A stretch of DNA of 64,000 bases from Ophiocordyceps camponoti-saundersi (nom. inval.) (GCA_003339415.1 PDHQ01000003.1:1-64000), one strand, 5' to 3'; shown: positions 22,986 through 35,030, numbered from the stretch's first letter. Numbers and translations: made by a program. The notes: a model not told the origin generated them from the letters alone.

Positions 22986-24360
22986 ATGAGTGCTGCAGTC
23001 GCTATGGCTCCGTCTCCGGCTCCTCACGAGAGACAGTCCTTCTCTTCCGATCTGCGCCCCACCCCGATGGCCGCCCAGCAGTCGCCGGGCTCGGGCCAGA
23101 AGACTCCGGCCACCCTGTCCGGCCCGGGCAACGGCTCGACGCCCCGAAGGGTCGGCAACAGCCCAAAGCCTCCCAAGTCGTCGCCTTCTACCGCGTAAGC
23201 AGAGTCCTACCCTACCTCGCTTCGCTTCGCTCTCCCTCTGCTGACATGATTCTTCTCTCACTAGTCCGCGATCTGATCCCAAACCACCCAAGATCGTCGT
23301 CAAGAAGGAACCTGGCTCGCCCACGCTGCCAACGACGCGACCCCGGCCCCGCAAACTGGACCTGTCCAAAAGCACAGGTTCTAGCTCTAATATGCCGGCT
23401 TCGGCCGTGCCCTTGTCCGCCCGCGACAACTTGGGCATTCAGGAGGTGGGCATCGCCTGCCTGTCTCCCGGCTTCGTCACCCAGGACCCCGTCATGAAGG
23501 AGCAGCTCCAGCGCAGCATGACGGTGCGAGAGCAGCAGCGCCACATCATCGAGGCCAGGCTGCAGCAGCAATCCGCCAAGGGCGACGGGCCCGCCGACAA
23601 GGACACCTCCCAACAGTTCGCCGCCAAGACGCCCGGCATGTCGCGCAGGAATAAGGCGCCCCCAGGCCTGTCCATCGTCGCCCCCTCCCACGAGCAGTTC
23701 GCCGACGAGAGGGTCATCCAGTCGGCACCCTTGGGCCACAGCTTCTCCGGCCGCCAGCATCTGGCCTCCCTGTCGCGCCACGTCGTCAACCAGCCGTCTC
23801 ACCTCTCGAGCACTTCCCACATCCACCACGTCCCGGCCACGCAAACCAACAACCGACTGCCTCCGCTGAGCGACGTCTTCGGCCAGAGCGTGTCGGCACA
23901 CCCGGACAATGCCCCAGGCTCTCTCTACCCTGGCAACCCCGCGCGCGGTCCTCTCAAGTCGCCGAGCCACCCGCCCCCGCCGCCCCCGCCGCCTCCCCAA
24001 CAGCAGATGCCGACTTCGGGCCGTCCACGTGAGTTCAAGTCTGCCGAGGAGGCCCAGCACGAGCTCGCTGGTGGACGGCCAGAGCTTCTCCCCAAGATTG
24101 TTCACTACGGCGGCCATCAACCGCCGACACCGCCGTCGCCGGCTCCCGGCAGTCGGCAGCCGGAGGGGAGCAGAAGTGCGAGCAAGCGCCGAACCCGCAC
24201 CGAGTACGAGGAGGGGACGAGCCCTCCGCTCGGCCACGGCCCGGCCGCCACTCGACGTGGGCCATTTGGCGAGGGCCGAGATAGCCCCGATACGCAGCGG
24301 CAGAAGAAGGACGAGTTTCTTCGGCTGTGCTCGCGGGCCTGGGACCTTTTTCACTCTTGA
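22986..24360 (+). CDS. Conserved-looking proline-rich protein, function unknown
   Basis: Two exons (22986-23194 and 23265-24360; 70-bp intron GTAAGC...CACTAG) encode 434 aa. I do not recognise a named family. The N-terminus is Ser/Pro-rich with basic spots (KPPKIVVKKEPGSP). A more ordered block follows (NLGIQEVGIACLSPGFVTQDP, then MKEQLQRSMTVREQQRHIIEARLQQQ, a predicted coiled helix). The rest is a disordered Pro/His/Gln-rich region with a nine-proline run, a basic SKRRTRTEYEE patch that could be a nuclear signal, and a compact C-terminal motif (KKDEFLRLCSRAWDLFHS). The ordered blocks and the terminal motif look conserved rather than random. A nuclear regulatory role is only inferred. It has a very long upstream spacer. 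Confidence 0.85.
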
Positions 24361-26346
24361 GATGAGAAGAAACGGGATACGAGCAGAAAGAAAGTCGATA
24401 GGTAAAGAAGCGACTGTCGGGAGGGAGACGCCCCCCCCCCTGGCGCAAGGCATACCCTTTTTTCCATTCTGTGTTTAATACTTGAGCCGGTCGTCACGTC
24501 AGCCAAAAGACACGAGCGTCGAGGACCGATGAACTGGTTTTGATGGGCTCTACTCTTTTTTTTGTTGTTGTTTTCTCTCTTCCTCTCTCTCCCTCCCTCC
24601 TTTCTTCCCTCTCGGTTTCGGTCCCCTCCTATCCCGTGGTCCAGACGAAGGAAGTGCGAATTTGTTCATCTAATGCTCTCGTCTCTTTTGTTTCTCGTCG
24701 TCGTCTTAACTTTGAACCACGCGGTAAATGGGATGACCCCTGAGTTGGCCTTTTGCGTCTCACCGATGAAGGTGGTCATGCCGACGCCGAGGAAGAGTTT
24801 GCAGATTCAAGGGGGGCAAGGATGGGGACGGGAAGAAGAGGAGAGGCTGATTTGGTTTGATCTTTACCTCTATTTTCTTTCATTCTGGTCACGACAGGCG
24901 AGGGCGGGACGGCATCCGGTTCCTACTTGAGAGGAAGATGACGTCGGGGAAGAAAAATTGTTTGTTTTCTTTTTTTCCTTGGCTCTTCTGTATTGAGAAA
25001 CGCCGTTCCGGGACGGACCTCTGGAACATATTCGATGGATAATGGGCACACGCGGGTAATGAAGAAATCGTGGGAAGGGGTAAAAGGGTGGGAAAAGGGG
25101 GGGGAAGGGAGAAGGAGGTGAGGTGAGGTGAGTTGAGAGACGGAGAGAGATATCACGGGCCATTTAATCGCTATCCCACCATGTAAATGTATCGATGCAG
25201 CAAAAAGGAGACAGCAATCAATCACACGAAATCATGTATGCACGTGTGGATGTAGGTCATGATGGTGTCGTATCAAGAAGACGCTCGAGAGCCAGGTAGC
25301 CGGCAAAGCAAGCGGCTCTCACGTCCGTCCACCCATTCCTCTCCCTTTCAAAGAAAGGGAAGATCAAAGACAAGACGGCACGTTCATAAAAAAAATCTCT
25401 CTATTGGAAAGGGGAAACAAGAAAAAAGAGCTTCTCTCATTTATATATAATGCTCGCCTTGACATGAAAAAAAATCCCCTCCCCCCCCCCTCCATATTCA
25501 ACGCCATTGCTCGGATGTATGTTATCGTATGTACAGTATATATCAAAAAAAGGGGGGGTGTAGGGGTTGAAGAAAAGGGGGTGTGGCAAAGACCAAGAGG
25601 AAAAGAAAGAGCAGGAAAAAAAACAGACGAAAAAAAAAAGCCCGAGAATAAGAAAGAGGGCCGGGGGGGGGAGGGGAAAGGATATGCGGCGCCGTGATGC
25701 GAATGTGAAAGGAATCAGGGGGAACGAAGACGACGAAATGACGGGTAGGAAAGAGGAATGAGGTTGAGGTTGATGAAGAAGGAGAAGGAAGAGGGAAAAG
25801 AAGAAAGAAGAGAGGAAAGGAGAGGGAAAAGGCTTCGATCCATCAACAGGGTGCGTCAAGATATCGTAGAGCAGACAGACAGAACAGACAGACAGACACG
25901 AGCATCATCCAGTCGTCAACGTATCAGCGGGAAAGGCGAGACAAGAGACGAACCAGATCATCCATGCTTTCCCCCCCCCGCTCTCTTCCTCTTCCTCTTC
26001 CTCTTCCTCTTCCTTCATCTTCTTCGTCTTCGACTTCTTTCGTCTCTTTCGGAACCCGACGCTTTTTTATATGAACAAAAAGGGAAGAAAGAAGAAAAAA
26101 AAACATCAAAAGACTCCTCCCAGGAAATCACCCAAGCCAAACCCACCAGAGCCAGAAAAAACCGCCGCCGCCGCCAAGTGAAATAGGAAAACAAAGAAAG
26201 GGGAGGCAAGGGGGATAGCAAGGCAAGGAGTCGTTCTGCACGACGGCGACGGGCGCAACAAATGAAAGGAGAGCCACCAGGTTGCGGTCCGCCATGCCAG
26301 GAGAAAAAAGGATAGGGGAGGGAGGGCAAGCATGACGGACGCGGTG
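24361..26346. other. 2-kb spacer between convergent genes
   Basis: No gene is seen. The spacer contains purine-rich and poly-A/poly-G tracts (25,540-25,830) and a CTTCCT run (about 25,984-26,016) that create spurious Lys/Glu- or Ser-rich frames. It must hold the 3' ends of the 434-aa gene and of the HAL4-type kinase. Confidence 0.6.
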
Positions 26347-27898
26347 CTACAGGCCCTCCTCGCCGGCCTTGCAGAGCTTGATCTCGCGAACCCATTCCGA
26401 CTTGAGCACCTGGGCGGCGGTGAGGCGTCGGGTGGGATGGGGATCGAGGACGGAGTAGATGACGTTGCGACAGCGAGCCTGTTGTGTGGTTTGCTCATAA
26501 GTAAGGAAGACGCAACACACAAAAGGGGACAGCAGCATGCAAGAGAGCCCCTACCCGGTGCAGCGACTCGATCGGGGCGTACCCCTCCTCGTCGCGTCGG
26601 CCCTCCAAGTAGCGGGCGTAGAACTCGTCGTCGTCCTTCTTGGCGACGCGCCAGAGGTGACGTCCGGTGCGCATGGCCATGTAGATGACGCCGCAGGCCC
26701 AGACGTCGACGGCGCGGGCGTCAAACTCCTTGTCCGTGTACTCCTCGGGCGCGATGTAAGGGGCGGACCCGCAGAGGCCCGACACCATGTGGGCGTCCTT
26801 CTCCCAGGCCATGCGAAAGCACTCGCCGTTGCCAAAGTCGGTGATCTTGAGGGCGCCGCGCGTCGTCAGCAGCAGGTTCTCCGGCTTGAGGTCTCGGTGG
26901 GCCACGCCCATCTCGTGCAGGTACTCGACGCCGCGCATCATCTGCTTGAAGAAGCAGTCGGCCTCCTGGACCTCGAGCTTGCCGCTCGACAGGACGAGCG
27001 TGTAGAGGTCGCCGCCGGCGCAAAACTCCATGACCTCGCAGTAGTCGCCCTTGGCGTCCTTGAGCAGGTCGAGCGTGTGGATGACGTTGGGGTGGCGCAG
27101 CGACGACGAGATGCAGAACTCGGCCGTCAGCCGCTTGCTGTACTTTTTCTCCGTCTCCTCGGGCCGGCGCCGGAACTCCTTGACGGCGAAGAGCTTCTCG
27201 CCGCTGCCGCCGAGCTTCTTGTGGGAGATGCGGACGATGCCGAAGGCGCCGCGGCCCACCACCTCCTGGCACTTGCCATACTTTTCGACGAGTGTCGACG
27301 TGACGTTGGGGCCGGCGCCGGCCTTGCGGTCACCCTCGTCCTTTTCCTGCCGCAGCGAGTCGACCCAGTTGGAGACGAGGGAGAGGTCGTTGTCGGCGGC
27401 GGCGGCGTCCTGCTTCTTGCCGAGCAGGCTGCGCCACATGTCGGACAGCTTCTCCTGACGACGACTGGAGCGCAGCGTGTGCTCGTGACCCCCGGGGAGT
27501 TCGGGGCCGAGGACGAACCGTTGACTTCCCGTGTCCTTTCCGGTGGCGAGCTTGGACGAGCTGAGCGGAGGTTTGTCGGCTATTTCTCTGGTGCGAGGGC
27601 CGGGCGAAGAAGAGCCATTGAGCGAGGAGCCTCGGGGGCGGCCGGTGGGTTCGAGACGAGGTGCATCTTTGCTAGAGAACATGCGCGTCAACCGCTCCTT
27701 GACCGACGATTTTTCGCTCGGACGAGCATGTGAGGCGTCGGCGGCGGGATCCGACGGGGGTGGATGAGGAGCAGACGGCAACGGAGGAGCAGCGGCATCT
27801 TGAGGCGACAAGCCGGGCGACTTGTTGGCTTCGAGAGAGCTGATGGAAGAAGGCTTCGAACTCGGAGCCGACGGCGTCTTGGGGTCGGCGGCAGGCAT
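26347..27898 (-). CDS. HAL4/SAT4-family Ser/Thr protein kinase
   Basis: The family (yeast Sat4/Hal4, Hal5; fission-yeast Hal4) regulates potassium/sodium transport and nutrient-transporter stability at the plasma membrane. Exons 26555-27898 and 26347-26478, joined over a 76-bp intron (GTAGGG...CAACAG), give 491 aa. ATG 27898 is the first ATG; the frame runs upstream without another. About 200 residues of disordered Ser/Pro-rich tail precede the kinase domain: Gly loop GRGAFGIV (215-222), catalytic Lys in FAVKEF (240), HRDLKPEN (334-341), DFG (354-356), and an APEEY block in the activation end. The insert before the DFG and the GLCGSAPYIAPEE segment are typical of the family. Exon 2 supplies the last helices (LDPHPTRRLTAAQVLKSEW). 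All catalytic residues are present, so it should be active. Confidence 0.92.
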
Positions 27899-28656
27899 CT
27901 TCGGGGAGGGGGGGGTGAGGGGGGGGGGGTGGGTGGCCCCGAGGGCCTGGCCGAGCGAGCGACCGGACAAAATGTCCTTTCTGCTCAGAAGTAAGGAGAA
28001 AGCAAGGGGGGGAGCAGAAGAGCAGTTAGGGGGAGTATATAAGAGGTGATGGGGTACGATAGACAGTGAGCGAAAAGGGGGGGTGAGGGAGAGAAAGCGA
28101 GAGCGAGAGCGAGAGAGAGAGAGGAGAAGGAAGAAGAGGGCAAGGGAAAAAAGGAAGAAGAAACGAGGTTCGGTCGAGGCGGCAGAATCGGGGCTCTCCC
28201 AGAAAGGTGCAGCCAGTGATGGATGATGACAAAGCCGAGTTGGTTCAGTAGGCGGTAGGTATGTAAGTTGGGACGTTAGGTAGTCGGTAGGTTGGTTAGA
28301 GAGGGTAGGCCCGGTAGGGTAGGGCAGGGTAGATACGGATATTAGGTGGGTAGTAGCCTAGAAGGTTACATAAGGTGTATGTAGGCCGTACATACCTACC
28401 TACAGGCAGGCAGGCCGAGGTAGGCAGATGGTGGGTGAAAAAAATAGTAGGGTTTGGTGCGGCGGTGCTCGGCAGACGCTGGTGCGGCCCAGCAGGGATC
28501 GACCTGCGACGAAGGCCAGCCGGGCTTTGGCGAGGGCGGATGATGTGAAACGAAAGTCGGGGTCGACGGTATGTTTCCTCTCTTCTTTTTTTTTTCTTTT
28601 CTCTTTGACTGCTTTGTTTCTGTCTCTGTCTGTCTGCCACTTGCTTCTCTCTCTTG

Positions 28657-28658
<2 letters not shown>

Positions 28659-28743
<85 letters not shown>
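28659..28743 (+). repeat. (TC)n then (TA)n compound microsatellite
   Basis: About 30 TC units (28659-28719) run straight into about 12 TA units (28719-28743). The TC strand can form triplex DNA and the TA strand can unpair; any function is unknown. Confidence 0.95.
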
Positions 28744-29260
28744 GTATAAGGTATTTTCTTATTAGAGGAGGTCTTGTGTATTAAGAACCACTCGTAACCC
28801 TATCAAAGACGAAAAAGGGATAGGATAACAAGAAGGTGAGCGAAGGGGGGGAAAGGAGCAGGGGGGGAGTCGTGTAAAAGAGGCTCACTCAGGTGACGAG
28901 GGGGAAGAAGAAGCAAAGGAAAGGTAATGAGATGCGATAGGAAAAGAAAGGGAGAGAGAAAAAAAAAGAAAGAAGAAGCGAGGAAGAGAGAGAAGAGTGT
29001 GAGAGAGATATGGAGGGGGAAGTGAGGGATAAAAGAGAGAGAGAGAGAGGGTATGTGAATGCCGGCCTGCCTACCTGCCTCTAGGCTCTACCTACCACCC
29101 GAAGGTTGGATGGGATGAGACGGGATGGGCTGGGCTGGGCTGGGCTGGAACCCTCAGACAATAAAGAAGCCTTTTTCTTTTCTTTCCTTCTTTCCCTTCT
29201 TTTCCTTCTTCTTCTTCTTCTTGTTCGTCTTCGTCGTGTTCCTCCACTCCTCCCTCTCTG

Positions 29261-29292
<32 letters not shown>

Positions 29293-30521
29293 AGCCTCCT
29301 CTCTGCGCCACCACATCAGGTGCGTGTTCGTGTGAGTGTGTGAGTCGAGTGTTTTTTTTTTCCCCCCCCCCTTTCGTATCTTTCCGGCTGGTCTGTTTTC
29401 CCCCCCCCCCCCCCCGCCCCCTCTCTCTCTCCCCCCCCCTCCCCCCCTGTTCCCACGCCATCCCCCTACCAGTCAAGACTCACTCACTCACTCACTCACA
29501 GAGTCACAGCACCAACCCAACACAAGACGCTGAACGAGAAGACGAAGACGAAGAAGATGGGAAGAGGGCTGGAAAAAAAAAGGTTCATCAAATCTGAACA
29601 GAAGCAGAAACAGAAAACAGAAACAATACAGCCAAGCAAGCAGATACATACAGTAGTGGAACCCACAGCCCTCTTTTCTCCTCCACCCAGCCCGGGATGA
29701 TTGTTGTTGTTGTCGTCGTCGTCGTCGTCGTCGTCGTGATTGTTGTTGTTGTTGTTTTTTTTCCCCTCCTTTTTTCCTCCAACCTTCATGTTCCTTGTAA
29801 GTATCGTATTCTTCTTCAATGGAGACGAAGGAAAGAATAGATATAGTGCGTCAAACGAACGCTCATAAATACGTGCATACACACTCCGTACATATGTACA
29901 ATATGCAGCCGCTCTTACATGCCTACTAGTACTCTACTGAAAGGTATTCACAGTGTGCTGTGGCAGCAACTCAACAAGGCACACACACACACGAATTGAA
30001 GAGGCAAAGAAGCAGAAGCAGAAGCAAAGGGCAGAACAAAGAAAGAGAATCACAGCCCCGGCACTGCATGTGTAAAGATATACGTATGTAAATCGCAGCT
30101 GAGCTATCCGTACGGAATACATATCCGTACATAGAGAGCTATTGATGCCAATGCCATGTATGTACGGATACGCACCCAATAATATGTCAAGAGGCACCTC
30201 GGTTATACTAATCCGACGTTATGCGATGGATGGTACCTGATAGTTAGTTAGAACGTTGTGCTTGGCGAACACGTCGACAGCTTGGTTGGGGTAATCCGTC
30301 CAAGATCAACAACTCGCCTCACCGCCAGCCATCATCATCACGACGTCATGCTGAGCTGGATAGATGAGAGAGTCTATCCCCAACGGAGTAATCGACACAA
30401 GAATCGTTCCGGTTCGGACGGCACACTTGTTCCTCTTTCACTCACTCACTCACTCACACTCCCTCTCTGACGGCTTTCCTCTTTATACATACATACATAC
30501 ATACATCCGTCATCATCATCA

Positions 30522-30556
<35 letters not shown>

Positions 30557-30649
30557 TACCTACCCCTACTAGGATCCCGTTCGAGATAGGGTCCCAAAAA
30601 TGTACCACCCTCACCACCACACCCACACCAGTCACCAGTCACCACCACC

Positions 30650-30697
30650 ACCTCCTCCTCCTCCTCCTCCTCCTCCTCCTCCTCCTCCTCCTCCTCC
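30650..30697 (+). repeat. (CTC)16 trinucleotide repeat
   Basis: This is a pure CTC run of about 48 bp in the spacer, close to the (TCG)n run at 30,510-30,554. Both give long Pro/Ser/Arg or Leu homopolymers in spurious frames. Confidence 0.92.
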
Positions 30698-31565
30698 GCC
30701 CCACGCCCGGGTGTGCATCACTACTACCATGGCTCATGCCGCCGAATACCACCACCACCCACCCATCCATCCATCCATCCATCCACCATTCTACGCATAC
30801 TCCGTACATATCCGTCTACATACATACATACATACCTCATATCTACTACTAACCTACCGATACAGCCAGCCAGAACACAGCACGTTACTCTGCATAGATG
30901 CCCATCTACGGAACCCTACCAACCTCATCCACGGCCCGCATCCCCGACTCTCCCTCCTGTCTCATCCCGTCTCTGTAAGACTTGACCCGTCATTCAGCAC
31001 CAGATAAGCCTCTCTTCCTTCCATCCCCTCATCCGTCCCTGACTCGAAATTCCCGAGTCGTCCGCCGATCCAAACCTCCATCCTACATACATACGCTTGT
31101 TCCTCGGCAAGCTCGGGGCCTGTTGAATTCCTTCTCCTCCCCCCCCCCCCCTTTTCTCTCCGCCTCGCCTCCTCCTCACGTATGTACGGAGTACTGCACA
31201 CATACATACATACATACAATCGCACCGTAGCATCGGCTGACGTGAACTTTGCATCCATCCTCCATCCCGTGTGCGTCTGCGTGTGCGTGTGACGCGAGAG
31301 CGGTGAGAATAATAGATTCCCATCTTCCTAATTCTTCTTTTCTCATCCATCCAGAGACAATTTTTCTTTTCCTTGGCGGCGTCCCGTTTGTTTCCCTTCC
31401 CTTGCCCATCCCTTCCACTTCAGCCAGCCACGAAATAGAATCCCCTTCTCCTTCTTCTTCTTCTTCTCCTTCTCCCATACATAGATACCTAGTCATAGAA
31501 TTGTGGCGCTCATTCTAGACCGAGCTCCCATCACCCGATATGGCGCTCGTTCTAGACCCCCTCCC

Positions 31566-33855
31566 TCACTCTTCCGACATCCGTGTCTCGGCCTCCGGAA
31601 CGCCAACCTTCGACGCCAAGTGATGGCGTAGCCGTTGTCGGATCTCCTGTCCCGTTCCCGCCTTCGCCTTGCTCACCAATAGTCCGTCCAGCTTCGACAG
31701 CTGATCCCCCGCCTCCTTCACCATCTTGTGCTCTACCCCGTGGGCAATCTTGTGTTCCGTCTCCTTGACCACCTCGGTAAAATGCTCCGCCTCCTGCACA
31801 AACTTGTTCAGGTAGAGGGTAGGCTTGCCCGTCCGACTCGCTCTCAGTTGCTGCTCCACGGCATTCTCGTAGGCGCGGTCGTAAATGTCGTAATCTACAA
31901 TCGTCGGCGAGTCCGCCACCACCTCCACCTTCTCCGTCGTCGACTCCGTCGTCAAGTAATGGCTCGCTCCTGTGCCGATGCCGAGGAACCGGGGCTCCGG
32001 TGGGTGGTCGCCGTGGTCCCCTTGACCCAGATTCTTTTCCCCCTGCACGCCGTCCACTCGGATCAGTAGCTTCTGCCGCCGCTGGGCAATGGACTCGATC
32101 ATCTCCCTTCCCGTAGGCTCCGGAGCAGAGCCAGAGACGGAGGCCAAGGCCGGGCTCGACGGCTCGTCTTCCGGCCCGCGCGCCCGCTGCCGTATTTGCG
32201 CCAGCTGCGTCTTGAATTTCCGGATCGCCTTGACGACGCACAAGAGATGATTCATCTTGCGCGTGATGGCCCGGTTCAGCTCCAGCTCGTTCGGTGGCTC
32301 TACTTGGTGCGCACAGTTCTCCTCCGCCGATAGGAGCGGATCCGTACCGTCCTTGGTCACCCACGCGTGGTTCTAGATCAATTTTCAGCTTCCCATCTTA
32401 TTCCTCTGCCTTCGTCTTTCAAGTTGGTGTTTCTCACCCTCAGCTCGGCCATGGTGATGCGACTGTTGGGGTCTTTGTCCAGGATCCGGTGCATCAAATC
32501 CACAAAGTCGGGGTCCTCGCCGTCCGGTACCTTGACGTCTTCCGCCTTGATAGCTTCGTATATTTCCATCACGCTCGGCCTGTTGAAAGGCAGCCTGCCG
32601 TACCTGAGGCAATAAAGAGACACGCCCATCGACCAGATGTCGGCCGCAGTGCCCGACACCTCCTTATGCCTGCCGCACAATTCCGGCGGTAGAAAGGCTG
32701 GGGATCCGGCCGACTTGACCGTCATCATCTCGCCCGGCTTCTCAAACATCTCGGACACGCCAAAGTCGGAAACCTTGAGGACGTCGTCCTCGGAGAGCAA
32801 AAGGTTATCTGGCTTGATATCGCGATGAATCACGCCCTGCGAATGCACTGCCGCCCGTGTTTTTTTGAAGTTAATCATCACGAGCCCAGCCCGTCTCTCA
32901 ATCCCAGGCCAGACTCACAATATTCGATGCCCAGAATGAGATCGCGAAACCAGCATCGACACGTCTCATCATTATACGGCTGAGTTTGACCGCTGTCCAG
33001 CCCGACATTCATGACGACGCCCTTTTTGCACATCTCCAGCACCATGTAGAGCGAATCCTCCTCCGGGTCATCAAGAAGCTCGATGAGCTGGACAAGATTG
33101 GGGTGATCGAGCTTCTTCATGATGGCAATTTCCTCCCTGATGAAGAAGAGAGCATCGTTCCTCTCATCCGCCCGTAGACTCTTGAGCTGCGGCGTAAGAG
33201 ACCCGTCGTGAGTGGCGACATGACGAGGCAAGCCGTGAGGTCCTAGACGGAGGAGATGAGACTGAGCGCGTTTCCTGAGTCGAGACTTGGAGAACTCTTT
33301 GACGGCCTTTTTTGGAAGGCAAAAGGCAAGGGAAGGGAAAGAAAGGGGAGGGGGATGGGATGGCGGGGAGGGAAATGGGTCAAGGTAATGAGCAATGAGG
33401 TTCTCGCGAAATGACGGGAGCCCGGACCGAGACGTACAAATTCTTTGCCAAACTGGTCAACAGCCCTATGTACAGAGCCGAAAGAACCCCTGCCAATCTC
33501 CTCGGTGATGGTGTACTGATTTACCTGCTGGTAAGTCTGGCCATCGGCCTCATCATTGGTGAAATCGACATGAGCATCGAGCGTCTCCTACAATCACGCG
33601 ATAACATCAGCCTCATTGATTTTTCTCTTCTTCTTCTCCGATATCTTTTTTCACCCAGTTCCCTTCAACCACTGAAGCTGTACAGACCTTGATCTCTCGG
33701 TGCGCGCTAGGCGTTCGCCGATGCTGTCTCATAGGGCTAGCAAAGCGCCGCTGACTCGATGAAGCGCGCTTCTCAGGCGCACGCCCTTCATGGTCACCAC
33801 CATCAGCTTCGGCGCATTCGTCGACAGTGATGCGAGGCTCAGACGAAGACGCCAT
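31566..33855 (-). CDS. SNF1-activating / CaMKK-like kinase (Sak1/Ssp1 type)
   Basis: Upstream kinases of this family (yeast Sak1/Tos3/Elm1, fission-yeast Ssp1) phosphorylate the activation loop of the AMPK homologue SNF1. Five exons (33688-33855, 33438-33587, 32919-33306, 32438-32847, 31566-32372) give 640 aa; introns are 100, 131, 71 and 65 bp. The Gly loop GRGSFGSV (88-95) and catalytic Lys in AVKEF (109) are on different exons. HRDIKPDN is at 243-250 and the DFG at 263-265, followed by the KSAGSPAFLPPEL activation segment that marks this family. The C-terminal 270 residues are a regulatory tail (Ser/Thr-Pro-rich, with helix-rich ends), with no second domain seen. ATG 33855 is used because the open frame upstream has no ATG before a stop. 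It is divergent from the BET5-like gene. Confidence 0.93.
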
Positions 33856-34349
33856 GATCCGACGAGAAAGCGACGGTAACCGTCGGCGAGTACTAGAACG
33901 AAGCGGTACCGATATGCCCACACAAGGCACCCCGTCAATCGCGAAACGTCTTCAAGAGGATGCCAAGATATAAGTGAGGCCGTCGTTGGGTGGGGTGGAA
34001 GCCAAGAGGATGCGGCTCGGCCGAAGCGATTATGGACGGTGGGGCTGATCCGGGGTGTCACGTGGGCTCGGCCGAACCGGCCCGGTTGAGTAGGTCAAGC
34101 GAGAAAGATCACGTGCAGCTGTATCGTCATCAACGTTGTGTCTTTTAAACGACGATAAAGCAGATCCCGACTCTTTAACATGGATATTTCTCCCGACTCG
34201 GTCGATCAGGATAGAAATAACTAGGCTTGGCACTGCCTCTAGCAGCTAGCCCTACTTGGAAGTCCCGGAATCGCAAGCCGAACTTTCCCAAGACAGCACC
34301 CCTCTCCTCCTCTCTCCCTCTCATCCTCTCTCCCTCCCAGAGACACATA
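33856..34349. promoter_or_regulatory. Divergent promoter with two CACGTG E-boxes
   Basis: The 494-bp interval between the SNF1-activating kinase and BET5 start codons carries CACGTG at 34059-34064 and 34110-34115. The second half (about 34,285-34,340) is CT-rich, as expected for the BET5 leader. Promoter function is inferred from position. Confidence 0.5.
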
Positions 34350-35030
34350 ATGGTCGTCTACTCATTCTACATATTCGACCGCCACAGTACGAACCCACCT
34401 CAGCCTCTCTCTTCCTCCCATATTTTCCCCAGAGAATCTCGTACAAGGAACTCAAAGTCGTGCGAAACTAACCTCTACCTTCTTCCCTTCCCAACAGCCG
34501 AGTGCATCTACGCAAAGTCATGGCTACCCCCTTCCCCCTCAACAACAACAGCGGCAACATCATCATCATTACCGACATCGACACCGAAATCAAAATCAGC
34601 CACCGCATCAGACGACGCAAAACTCGTCTTCGGCACCGTCTTCTCCCTCCGCAACATGGTCCGCAAACTGGGCGGCGAGGACGACGCCTTCATCAGCTAT
34701 CGTACCGCGCAGTATAAGTTGCACTTTTACGAGACACCCGCCAACTTGCGCCTGGTCCTCTTGACGGATACGGCTTCGGCTAGTATGCGCTATGTGCTTC
34801 ATCAGATTTACATCAACCTTTGGGTTGAGTACGGTTCGTTAAGCCTTTGCGGGTTGTTTTTTTTTTTCATATTATCTCTTTTTCATTGCCCGTCTCACTT
34901 TTGTTTTAACTCTCTATGCGCTCTAGTTGTCAAGAACCCTTTGTCACCCGTCGAGCACAAGGGCGGCGACGGCGTCAAGAATGAGCTTTTCGACCTCGGT
35001 GTGGACCAATTCATCCGGGGCCTCATGTGA
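34350..35030 (+). CDS. bet5: TRAPP complex subunit BET5 (TRAPPC1)
   Basis: This is a core longin-fold subunit of TRAPP, the Ypt1/Rab1 GEF in ER-Golgi vesicle tethering. Exons 34350-34386, 34498-34833 and 34927-35030 give 158 aa. The first exon encodes the signature start MVVYSFYIFDRH, and exon 2 the ECIYAKSWLP block, FGTVFSLRNMVRKL, and the AQYKLHFYETP...LRLVLLTDT strands. The last exon gives VVKNPL, then the terminal helix. A 25-residue Ser/Thr-rich insert (about 25-48) is longer than in yeast or human and probably forms a surface loop. Introns are GTACGA...CAACAG (111 bp) and GTTCGT...CTCTAG (93 bp); the second donor is unusual but gives the family sequence exactly. Confidence 0.94.
   Translation: MVVYSFYIFDRHSTNPPQPLSSSHIFPRESRTRNSKSCETNLYLLPFPTAECIYAKSWLPPSPSTTTAATSSSLPTSTPKSKSATASDDAKLVFGTVFSLRNMVRKLGGEDDAFISYRTAQYKLHFYETPANLRLVLLTDTASASMRYVLHQIYINLWVEYGSLSLCGLFFFFILSLFHCPSHFCFNSLCALVVKNPLSPVEHKGGDGVKNELFDLGVDQFIRGLM

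Larger units (their letters stand above)
27899..31565. other. 3.7-kb gene-free spacer with dense simple repeats
   Basis: This is the upstream region of the HAL4-type kinase and the 3' side of the SNF1-activating kinase gene. It holds a long TC/TA microsatellite, a GTT/GTC block (29,700-29,757), a TCG run (30,510-30,554), a CTC run (30,650-30,697), CATC and CATA runs, and C-runs near 29,360 and 29,400. No reading frame is credible. TACTCCGTAC-like motifs recur (about 30,120, 30,799 and 31,183). Confidence 0.6.

Noticed and set aside
22184..23497. 437-aa plus-strand open frame
   Set aside because: It is a run across a CT-rich tract and reads the 434-aa gene out of frame; composition is Ser/Pro/Leu/Phe repeats.
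23212..24453. 413-aa minus-strand open frame
   Set aside because: Antisense shadow of the GC-rich exon of the 434-aa gene; no domain pattern.
26537..27733. 398-aa plus-strand open frame
   Set aside because: Antisense of the HAL4-type kinase exon, whose kinase motifs are intact on the minus strand.
27896..27970. Longer N-terminus for the HAL4-type kinase
   Set aside because: The extra 24 codons start from TTG; the first ATG is at 27898.
30364..31007. Open frames rich in Pro, His or Leu
   Set aside because: They are translations of CTC, CGT and CATA microsatellites.
33853..33930. Longer N-terminus for the SNF1-activating kinase
   Set aside because: The upstream frame begins with a GTG and has no ATG before a stop; an extra 5' exon is possible but not supported.
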